Shown in pieces: positions 8,954 through 16,528 of a DNA stretch of 64,000 bases. This DNA is from Zobellia amurskyensis (GTDB taxonomy: Bacteria > Bacteroidota > Bacteroidia > Flavobacteriales > Flavobacteriaceae), in NCBI RefSeq assembly GCF_009725985.1, contig NZ_RCNR01000005.1, positions 122,177-186,176 of the forward strand, given 5' to 3'. Position 1 is the first letter of the stretch; the number at the start of each line of letters is the position of its first letter. The notes beneath the pieces were generated by a model, which saw only the letters and a list, made by a program, of their open reading frames with translations, was not told the DNA's origin and ran no database searches. Both the position numbers and the translations under genes were made by a program.

Positions 8954-10321
8954 TTACTTTCCTATTTTCTTTAGTTTATTGTAGAGCGTCTGTCTAGATA
9001 CACCCAACTGTTCAGCTGCCGCACTATAATTACCCTCATTCTGTTCTAAGGCATTATTAATCATTAGAATTTCCATTTCTTCTAACGTAGCGGGACCATT
9101 TACCGCCGTTATCGATGCTTGCTTGTTGCTCAGTAAAAAATCCTCTGGTTTCAACACATTTCCTTCAGATAAGATTACAGCCCTTTCTATGGTGTGCAAC
9201 AACTCCCGTATATTCCCGGGCCAACGATAGTCCATTATTTTCTCTTGAGCGGCTTGGTTGATTCGCAATCCCTGTTTTCCATATTTGGACGCGAATTTAT
9301 TCAAATAAAAATCTGCTAGAACCAAAATATCGTTATCACGATTGCGGAGTGCGGGCACCTCTATTCTAATGGTATTGATGCGGTAGAGCAAATCCTCTCT
9401 AAAAAGCCCGTCTGCAACCATTCTATCCAAATCTTCATTAGTGGCGCAGACAAGTCTTATATCTACAGCGGTTGGCTTATTAGAACCTACCTTTACTATC
9501 GTGCGGTTCTGAATGGCAGATAACAATTTAGCCTGTGCCTGTAATGACAGGTTACCTATTTCATCTAAAAATAAAGTCCCCCCATTTGCAGCTTCAAACT
9601 TGCCTACCCTATCTTCTTTAGCATCCGTGAACGAGCCTTTGGTATGCCCAAAAAGCTCACTTTCGAACAAATTCTCTGATATAGACCCCATATCAACTGA
9701 AATAAATACCTCATTACTCCTGCTTGAGAGTTTGTGCAATTCACGGGCAATCAGTTCTTTTCCCGTACCATTTTCACCCGTTACCAAAACATTTACATCT
9801 GTCTTCGCTACTTTTGACACCAATTTAAGCACAGCGTTCAAAGCCTTTGAATTACCGATTATGTAATTTTTGTTTTGGTTGATTACCTGTTTTAATTGAC
9901 TTTCTTTCTGTTTAAGCTGAGTAACCTCTTTCTTTGATTTCCTAAGTTCATAGGCTGCTTTTACCGTTGCCAATAATTTATCATTGTTCCAAGGCTTAAG
10001 AATAAAATCAGAAGCCCCTTCTTTTAGCGCTTTTACCGCAAGATCTACCGCTCCATAGGCAGTCATCATTATTACCGACGTCTGCGGAGCTTTCTTTTTC
10101 AGCTCTCTCAACCAATACAAACCTTCGTTGCCCGTATTCACGCCCGCTGAGAAGTTCATATCCAGCAATACGATATCTATATCAACCAAATTAGGAAAAG
10201 AAGGTATTTGGTTGGGATTTGAAATCGCCTCTATATGCTTGTACTCAAACTGCAACAGAATTTCAAGAGCGCTTAACAGACTTTTGTTATCATCAATAAT
10301 TAAGATCCTTGCGTCTAACAT
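8954..10321 (-). CDS. NtrC-family sigma-54-dependent response regulator
   Basis: The protein has 455 residues in three parts. The receiver domain (about 4-120) has D10/D11 and phosphoacceptor D54 in VLLDMNF. The AAA+ domain (about 155-385) has Walker A GENGTGKE and Walker B GGTLFLDEIG, with the sigma-54-contact loop reading GSFTDA instead of GAFTGA. A Fis-type helix-turn-helix closes the protein (NYSAAAEQLGVSRQTLYNKL). It should activate sigma-54 promoters from upstream sites after phosphorylation by the adjacent kinase. The divergent tolC operon carries a sigma-54 promoter and upstream dyads, making it the likely target. The start at 10321 leaves a 252-bp control region. Confidence 0.94.
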   Translation of the reverse strand: MLDARILIIDDNKSLLSALEILLQFEYKHIEAISNPNQIPSFPNLVDIDIVLLDMNFSAGVNTGNEGLYWLRELKKKAPQTSVIMMTAYGAVDLAVKALKEGASDFILKPWNNDKLLATVKAAYELRKSKKEVTQLKQKESQLKQVINQNKNYIIGNSKALNAVLKLVSKVAKTDVNVLVTGENGTGKELIARELHKLSSRSNEVFISVDMGSISENLFESELFGHTKGSFTDAKEDRVGKFEAANGGTLFLDEIGNLSLQAQAKLLSAIQNRTIVKVGSNKPTAVDIRLVCATNEDLDRMVADGLFREDLLYRINTIRIEVPALRNRDNDILVLADFYLNKFASKYGKQGLRINQAAQEKIMDYRWPGNIRELLHTIERAVILSEGNVLKPEDFLLSNKQASITAVNGPATLEEMEILMINNALEQNEGNYSAAAEQLGVSRQTLYNKLKKIGK

Positions 10322-10429
10322 AAATAGGTGCTATTACTTTTAAGCTTAGTTTATAAAGCCTCCCAAGCTATAGATAGTGCCTGAAAGTATAGTTAAAACT
10401 ACAATTTGACTTTTACAAAATCTAAACAG

Positions 10430-10468
10430 TGTCAAAATATTGGACAATTACTGTACAAATATTTTACA
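10430..10468. promoter_or_regulatory. Two tandem 17-bp dyads, candidate upstream activator sites
   Basis: TGTCAAAATATTGGACA (10430-10446) and TGTACAAATATTTTACA (10452-10468) share the pattern TGT-N2-AAATATT-N2-ACA. Their centres are 22 bp apart, about two helix turns, and they lie 65-103 bp upstream of the -24 element of the sigma-54 promoter. Position, symmetry and phasing fit binding sites for the adjacent NtrC-like regulator. This is inference. Confidence 0.5.
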
Positions 10469-10530
10469 ATGAACTCACGTTGATTTCAAAAATAAAATCA
10501 TTAAATACTGATATACAATGTGTTATGATT

Positions 10531-10547
10531 TCGGCACGGGAATAGCT
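10531..10547 (+). promoter_or_regulatory. Sigma-54 (RpoN) promoter of the efflux operon
   Basis: TCGGCACGGGAATAGCT matches the -24/-12 consensus TTGGCACG-N4-TTGC(A/T) at all but two consensus positions. The invariant GG (10533-10534) and GC (10545-10546) are exactly 10 bp apart. The expected start of transcription is near 10558, about 16 bp before the tolC start codon. An NtrC-type activator gene is divergent from it. Confidence 0.75.
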
Positions 10548-10573
10548 TTAAGTTTGGCATACCTATTCAGATT

Positions 10574-11920
10574 ATGATTCAAATATTTAGATTTTTAGTT
10601 TTAATTATTTTCTTGATTACCGCGAAGTTGGTAGCCCAGGATTCTTATACTTTAGATGAGTGTGTTGCCTATGCTTTGGAACATAATCTACAAATGAAAG
10701 ATTATGATCTTAACGCATCTTCGGGTCGGGAAACCTACAGACAATCTATTCGAGACCTTTTACCATCGCTTAATGGGTCTTCTAACTATGTAATTAACTT
10801 TGGGCGTAGCACAGACCCTTTTACCAATGATGTGGTAACTTCAGATTTTTTCTCAAATAGATATACATTAGAAAGTTCAGTAGATCTTTTTAGAGGGTTT
10901 CAGAAATTAAACACAATCAAGGCCTCTAAACTATTACTTAAGGCTACTGAAGAGGAAACACAACAACAACGATACCTATTGGCATTTAGGGTCATGCAAG
11001 CCTTTTATGACATTAAATTCTTTAATGGATTGGTTGCCATATCAACAGAACAGATGGCCGTATCCCAAGCCAACTACGACTTAGTGGCCAAACAAATTGA
11101 AATAGGTCTCAAGGCCGGTGCAAATCTCTATGAAGCGGAGTCTTTATTACTTACCGATAAATTAAATCTAACGCAAAGCGAAAATCAATTAGCCACCGCA
11201 AAACTTCAGTTAATCCAAGAAATGAACTTGGAGGGCGCAAGTGATATAAATATTCAACCTGATCTAGAATTTAGAAGTACTTCAGAGAATGAATTCCTAG
11301 TACAATCAGATACCATCTACCAACAAGCCAAAGAATTTATGCCTTTACTTAAGGCCCAAGAACTAAGGGTAAAAGCAGCTAAAAAACAATTGGCGGCAGA
11401 ACGAGGGTCTTTATTCCCATCCTTATCTTTATTTGCCGGCACGGCTACCGGGTATTTTGAGACCACAAGAGATGATTTAGGAATCACTATTCCTTTCCGC
11501 GACCAGTTTCGCGATAACACTTCGCAATTTATAGGGGTTAGCCTTGATGTGCCAATTAGTAATATTTGGTCTGCTCGCGGTCGTATAAAGCAGCAAAAAA
11601 TTGAACGTTTAAGAGCCGAAAACAATATGGATATTCAACACCAAGTTGTGTTTCAGACCATTCAACAATTGGTTCAGGATTACCGATCTCTTGAGATACA
11701 ACGAGAGCAGAGCGCACAAAAAGTTAGGGCACAAGAGTTAGCTTTTACCATAGCCCAAAAGAGATATGAAAAAGGACTCATTAACGCCTTAGAACTATTT
11801 ACGGCAAAGAACCTATTTGCAAGTGCCCAAAATGAAAATCTTCAGGTAAGCCTTCGCTCTGAAATCAATAAAAGCACATTGAATTTTTACCGCGGGTTGC
11901 CGGTTTTCAATATTCAGTAA
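10574..11920 (+). CDS. TolC-family outer-membrane efflux protein
   Basis: The 448-residue protein would form the outer-membrane channel of a tripartite exporter. It has a signal peptide ending at LVAQ (residue 22). Two outer-membrane-efflux repeats follow, rich in long amphipathic helices (for example residues 120-215 and 335-430), separated by strand segments. Its length is normal for the family. It is the first gene of the operon behind the sigma-54 promoter and is followed after 40 bp by the periplasmic adaptor. The substrate is unknown. Confidence 0.92.
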   Translation: MIQIFRFLVLIIFLITAKLVAQDSYTLDECVAYALEHNLQMKDYDLNASSGRETYRQSIRDLLPSLNGSSNYVINFGRSTDPFTNDVVTSDFFSNRYTLESSVDLFRGFQKLNTIKASKLLLKATEEETQQQRYLLAFRVMQAFYDIKFFNGLVAISTEQMAVSQANYDLVAKQIEIGLKAGANLYEAESLLLTDKLNLTQSENQLATAKLQLIQEMNLEGASDINIQPDLEFRSTSENEFLVQSDTIYQQAKEFMPLLKAQELRVKAAKKQLAAERGSLFPSLSLFAGTATGYFETTRDDLGITIPFRDQFRDNTSQFIGVSLDVPISNIWSARGRIKQQKIERLRAENNMDIQHQVVFQTIQQLVQDYRSLEIQREQSAQKVRAQELAFTIAQKRYEKGLINALELFTAKNLFASAQNENLQVSLRSEINKSTLNFYRGLPVFNIQ

Positions 11921-11960
11921 CAAACAAGAAACCAATTAACTACCATAACTTTAGCATAGA

Positions 11961-13211
11961 ATGGACATACAATTAGAAAAGAAAAAAGGATTACGCCCCA
12001 AACACTACGGTTACATTGCTTTAGCGTTGTTATTACTTTTTGTTGCTTACCAAATGATATTTTCCTCCTCGGTTTCCACCTTTAGAACTGATAAAGAGAA
12101 GCTTTCCATAGCAACCGTAACCCAAGGCAAGTTTGATGATTATATTACTATAAGCGGTAATGTAGCACCTATTGCCACTATCTACATGGATGCTTATGAA
12201 GGTGGGCGGGTAGAGGAAAAACTTATAGAAGAAGGTGCCATGGTCAAAAAAGGTGACATCATTCTTAAACTGGACAACATCAACCTCTACGAGCAAATAT
12301 TACAGAGCGAAAGTGGTTTGGCCTTAAAACAAAATGATTTACGATCCACAAAACTAACTTTTGATTCCAGACAAGTAGAAGGAAGAAGGTCTTTGGCTAC
12401 CGCCTCCACAGAGTTACAGCGGTTAAAACGGAATTTTGAGCAAAATAAATCTCTTTACGATGAGGAATTGATTTCTAAAGAAGAATACCTCACATCAAAA
12501 GAAAACTATGAGCTTTCTCAAAAGCAGTACGATATTATAAAGGTACAGACAGAAAACGATGATCAAGTTAGAAAAACGTCCTTACCAGTCTTGGAAGCGG
12601 ATTTAAAGCGAATGCAAAAAACATTAGGTATGGTCTACCAACGGTTAGACCATCTGAATGTACGCGCCCCTGCAGATGGCCAATTAGGTTTTCTTGATGC
12701 AGAAATAGGTCAAAACCTGACTCAAGGGCAACGAATAGGACAAGTAAACGTACTTACCGATTTTAAAATTGAAGCCAGTATAGATGAGCATTATATAGAC
12801 CGTGTACAAAGAGATTTGGTTGCCGTACTGGAACGAAATGGAAAAGAATATGCTTTAAGACTGCGAAAAGTGTATCCAGAAGTTCGTAATGGGAAATTTA
12901 AGGTAGACCTAGTGTTTACAGACGAAAAGCCAGATACTATACGTGCCGGGCAAAGCTATAACATAAAATTACAATTGGGAGAATCAAATGATGCGCTCTT
13001 ATTGCCTAAAGGAAGCTTTTTCCAAAGTACAGGTGGCCAATGGATTTTTGTAGTTGGCCCTGACGGGGACCAGGCTATTAAAAGAAACATTAGAATTGGA
13101 AAGCAGAATTCAAGATATTATGAGGTCCTAGAAGGTCTAGAATCCGGAGAGACCGTAATAACCAGCAATTATGATTCCTTTGGTGAAGCGGAGAAAATAA
13201 TATTAAAATAA
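11961..13211 (+). CDS. HlyD/MacA-type periplasmic adaptor
   Basis: The 416-residue membrane-fusion protein would link an inner-membrane transporter to TolC. One N-terminal membrane anchor (about 16-33) is followed by the lipoyl half-motif (GGRVEEKLIEEGAMVKKGD) and a helical hairpin (about 105-215). The second lipoyl half follows (VRAPADGQLGFLDAEIGQNL), then a beta-barrel and a membrane-proximal domain ending VITSNYDSFGEAEKI. It sits between tolC and a MacB-type ATPase, so it is the MacA-like member of this system. Confidence 0.92.
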   Translation: MDIQLEKKKGLRPKHYGYIALALLLLFVAYQMIFSSSVSTFRTDKEKLSIATVTQGKFDDYITISGNVAPIATIYMDAYEGGRVEEKLIEEGAMVKKGDIILKLDNINLYEQILQSESGLALKQNDLRSTKLTFDSRQVEGRRSLATASTELQRLKRNFEQNKSLYDEELISKEEYLTSKENYELSQKQYDIIKVQTENDDQVRKTSLPVLEADLKRMQKTLGMVYQRLDHLNVRAPADGQLGFLDAEIGQNLTQGQRIGQVNVLTDFKIEASIDEHYIDRVQRDLVAVLERNGKEYALRLRKVYPEVRNGKFKVDLVFTDEKPDTIRAGQSYNIKLQLGESNDALLLPKGSFFQSTGGQWIFVVGPDGDQAIKRNIRIGKQNSRYYEVLEGLESGETVITSNYDSFGEAEKIILK

Positions 13212-13258
13212 ACCAAAACTGTCACTAAGATCCTAAAACAGCATCTTTAAATACAATA

Positions 13259-13972
13259 ATGAAAACTAAACAAGAAATGATACAGATACAGAATCTAAAA
13301 AAGAGTTTCAGAACCGAAGAAGTGGAAACCCTGGCCTTGAATAATGTAAAACTTAAGGTAGAAGATGGCGAATTTGTTGCCATTATGGGGCCTTCAGGTT
13401 GTGGTAAATCTACCTTACTGAATATCATAGGCATGCTGGACAACCCCACCGAGGGCTCATACGAATTTGCCGGGCATGAAGTAAGCGGACTAAAAGAACG
13501 ACAACGAACCGAATTAAGAAAGGGCAACTTGGGGTTTGTTTTCCAAAGCTTTAATCTTATTGATGAGCTAACAGTTTATGAAAATGTGGAACTACCGTTG
13601 GTTTATTTAAAAATGGGAAAAGCAGAACGAAAACAAAAAGTAAGGGAGGTTTTAGAGCGCATGAAAATTGCCCATAGAGAAAAACACTTTCCACAGCAAT
13701 TATCCGGTGGCCAACAACAACGTGTGGCCATTTCAAGAGCGGTGGTTACAAATCCAAAATTGATTTTAGCCGATGAGCCTACCGGTAACTTGGATTCTAA
13801 AAATGGTATTGAAGTAATGAACCTATTGACCGAACTGAACCAAGAAGGAACCACTATTGTAATGGTAACACATTCCGATAGAGATTCGCATTACGCACAT
13901 AGGGTCGTTAATTTATTTGACGGGCAAATTGTTACCGAAAGTCAAAATAGGGCCATTGGCACCATGATGTAG
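13259..13972 (+). CDS. MacB/LolD-type ABC transporter ATPase
   Basis: The 237-residue cytoplasmic ATPase has Walker A GPSGCGKST, Q-loop [20 protein letters not shown], signature LSGGQQQRVAISRA, Walker [14 protein letters not shown] and H-loop MVTHSD. It belongs to the MacB/LolD/FtsE class, which drives permeases of the FtsX fold through mechanotransmission and not classical substrate passage. Three such permeases follow directly. The start is ATG 13259; ATG 13277 (MIQIQNLKKSF) is an equally plausible, more family-like start. Confidence 0.93.
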   Translation: MKTKQEMIQIQNLKKSFRTEEVETLALNNVKLKVEDGEFVAIMGPSGCGKSTLLNIIGMLDNPTEGSYEFAGHEVSGLKERQRTELRKGNLGFVFQSFNLIDELTVYENVELPLVYLKMGKAERKQKVREVLERMKIAHREKHFPQQLSGGQQQRVAISRAVVTNPKLILADEPTGNLDSKNGIEVMNLLTELNQEGTTIVMVTHSDRDSHYAHRVVNLFDGQIVTESQNRAIGTMM

Positions 13973-14054
13973 CGGAGTTTATTCATCAATCAATAACATC
14001 AACAATGTCCCTTAATCAAGGACACACATTAAATCAATCAAAAAAAGCAGAACC

Positions 14055-16484
14055 ATGTTAAAGAACTATATAAAAATCGCGTGGCGCAACCTCCTTAAGA
14101 ATAAGCAGCAAACCATTATCAACCTGCTAGGACTCACTCTGGGAACGGTAAGCTGTCTCACTATTTTATTATATGTTTTTGCCCAACTGGGGCACGACCA
14201 ACATCATGTTGACGCTAATTCCATTTACCGTGTAGAAACGATAATAGAACGGGATGGACAAGCAAATTTTGAATCTGCAACTTCATCACCTCCAATCGCT
14301 TTTGCCCTTAAAGAAGATTTTGCGGAAGTACAGGAAGCTACCAGAGTAGTACTGACCGATGTATTTTATAGTACTTTAATTAGAGCTTCGGATAGTAAAG
14401 ACGCTTATTATGAGCCTCGTGTTTATATGGCCGATTCCACTTTTTTTGAGGTATTTAATTATGAGTTTCTGGAAGGAGATAAACTTACCTCCTTAAAAGA
14501 ACCAAGTGCAGTAGTACTCTCCTCCTATTTAAAGCAAAAATTATTCGGGAACCAGAATGCAATAAACAAAACCATTGTGTGGGGAAGTGGTGAAGATGCA
14601 CTCAACCTAACCGTTAAGGGGGTGTTTGATGAAAAGGCAAAAAAATCGCATTTAAATCCAAATTACGTGGTAAGCATGAGCTCCCCTGGCATGGGTACTT
14701 TCGTGCAAAATTTTGAGAGCTTTGCTACTAATAATTTTGTGCATAGCTATATAAAACTCTCACCCAACAGCAATGCGACCCAATTTCAGGGCAAAATGCC
14801 CGGGTTCATAAAAGATAGGGCCACTCAAGATCTTGCCGACGCAGGAATGAGCAATAAGACTTTGGAATTAAAAAAGGTTACCGATATTCATCTGCGGTCC
14901 CAGGGTCGTAAAAACCAAATAGACAAGGTTTCCAGCATTACATATCTCTATTTTCTTTTGAGTCTTGCATTTTTTATTCAACTGGTAGCCTGTATCAACT
15001 TTGTTAACCTAAGTACGGCCAGGGCTAGTAAACGTGCCCGAGAAATAGGCGTTCGTAAAGTAGTGGGCGCAGGAAAAAATGCTTTAATGCGCCAGTTTTT
15101 GGGTGAGTCCCTGCTCTTGTCTGTTTTTGCAATTCTCGTAAGTATTCCCATTGTAATTCTATTGTTGCCATTAGTAAATGACCTTACCCAAGAATCCCTG
15201 ACCTATATAGATCTTTACCAGTGGAAGATAGTGACCGTTCTTTTGGGATTGGGAATATTTACGGGCTTTGCAGCGGGCATCTATCCGGCCGTAATTCTAT
15301 CTTCTATAAAACCCGTAAAGGCCCTGAAAGGAGGAATCATTATGCAATCCGGAAGTGGTACTTTAAGAAAGTCTCTTGTAGTGTTTCAGTTTGTGGTTTC
15401 CATTGGTTTGGTTGCTACTGTAATTATCATATCTCAGCAATTTAGATTTACCCAGAAAAAAGACCTTGGGTATACAAAAGATAATTTGATTGCCCTACGA
15501 ATAGGAACTGATGAGGCGTCCAGCAAGTTTGAATCCATAAAATCCGCATTTCTGAACATTCCTGGAGTGGTAGATATTTCAAGTGGAAATTATGCTCCAT
15601 CAGAAATCATATTGGCCGATAACGGATTTTATCTCCCCGGAGGAAATAGCGAAAATAGAACTGTTGTAAAGCGTAATGGCGTAAGTGACGGATACTTTAA
15701 AACTATGGGGATTCCTTTCCTAGAGGGCCGCGATTTTACCGTGGCGGACACCATAGACCAAATTATTGTGAACGAAGCAACGCTCAGGGCATTCAGTATT
15801 ACAAAGGAAAACGCCCTAAGCTCTACTCTCTTGCAAGGTACGGGAGAGGATACTTTTGAAATGCGAATTATTGGTGTGGTAGCAGACTATCACTTTGCTT
15901 CCTTAAGAGAAGAGATTGAGCCCTTGTTTCTTCATAAGGAAACAGAACCTAATTGGCTATTTCTAAAAACCAAAACCAATAATTACAGCGAGTTACTTGC
16001 CGGTCTGGAAGGCCAGTGGAAATCTACAGTAAGTAATGTACCTTTTGATTATAGGTTCGTAGACAAGGAGGTAGAAAAACTGTACGACGAGGAAAAACGC
16101 TTGGGATTCATCTCGGTAGCTTTTACCGTACTCGCCATTTTTATAAGCTGTTTAGGGCTTTTTGGACTCATTTCATATGTAACCGAACAGAAGAAAAAAG
16201 AAATTGGCATCCGCAAGGTATTGGGTGCCAGCATACAATCTGTAGTCCAATTATTGACACGTGATTTTGTGAAGTTGGTGCTGATTGCATTCCTTATTGC
16301 ATCACCCATCTCCTATTATTTCATGTCTAGGTGGCTAGAGGGTTTTACCTACAGAATTGAAATTGAATGGTGGGTATTCTTAGTAAGCGGTGGTTTTGCC
16401 CTTATTATAACACTACTAACCGTGGGAATGCAAAGCCTAAGATCTGCCGTAGCCAATCCTGTAAAAAGTTTACGTACGGAATAA
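14055..16484 (+). CDS. MacB/FtsX-type ABC permease 1
   Basis: The 809-residue inner-membrane protein starts LKNYIKIAWRNLLKNKQ, followed by membrane segment 1 and a large periplasmic domain (about 45-280). Three membrane segments with the FtsX signature follow (NLSTARASKRAREIGVRKVV), and then this layout is repeated: a segment near 430, a second periplasmic domain and a C-terminal trio with SYVTEQKKKEIGIRKVLGAS. It ends ANPVKSLRTE. This is the double-FtsX (8-segment) architecture frequent in Bacteroidota, without a fused ATPase. The ATPases are encoded immediately before permease 1 and after permease 3. Confidence 0.92.
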   Translation: MLKNYIKIAWRNLLKNKQQTIINLLGLTLGTVSCLTILLYVFAQLGHDQHHVDANSIYRVETIIERDGQANFESATSSPPIAFALKEDFAEVQEATRVVLTDVFYSTLIRASDSKDAYYEPRVYMADSTFFEVFNYEFLEGDKLTSLKEPSAVVLSSYLKQKLFGNQNAINKTIVWGSGEDALNLTVKGVFDEKAKKSHLNPNYVVSMSSPGMGTFVQNFESFATNNFVHSYIKLSPNSNATQFQGKMPGFIKDRATQDLADAGMSNKTLELKKVTDIHLRSQGRKNQIDKVSSITYLYFLLSLAFFIQLVACINFVNLSTARASKRAREIGVRKVVGAGKNALMRQFLGESLLLSVFAILVSIPIVILLLPLVNDLTQESLTYIDLYQWKIVTVLLGLGIFTGFAAGIYPAVILSSIKPVKALKGGIIMQSGSGTLRKSLVVFQFVVSIGLVATVIIISQQFRFTQKKDLGYTKDNLIALRIGTDEASSKFESIKSAFLNIPGVVDISSGNYAPSEIILADNGFYLPGGNSENRTVVKRNGVSDGYFKTMGIPFLEGRDFTVADTIDQIIVNEATLRAFSITKENALSSTLLQGTGEDTFEMRIIGVVADYHFASLREEIEPLFLHKETEPNWLFLKTKTNNYSELLAGLEGQWKSTVSNVPFDYRFVDKEVEKLYDEEKRLGFISVAFTVLAIFISCLGLFGLISYVTEQKKKEIGIRKVLGASIQSVVQLLTRDFVKLVLIAFLIASPISYYFMSRWLEGFTYRIEIEWWVFLVSGGFALIITLLTVGMQSLRSAVANPVKSLRTE

Positions 16485-16528
16485 GTAAAACATCAATCAA
16501 ATCAAAAAAACGAGAACCATGTTCAAAA
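16452..16528 (+). repeat. Direct repeat copy 1 at permease 1/permease 2 junction
   Basis: This 77-bp stretch covers the last codons of permease 1, the 34-bp spacer and the first codons of permease 2. It recurs at 18922-18999 with only about three differences (one substitution in the coding end, one inserted A and one substitution in the spacer). Confidence 0.85.
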
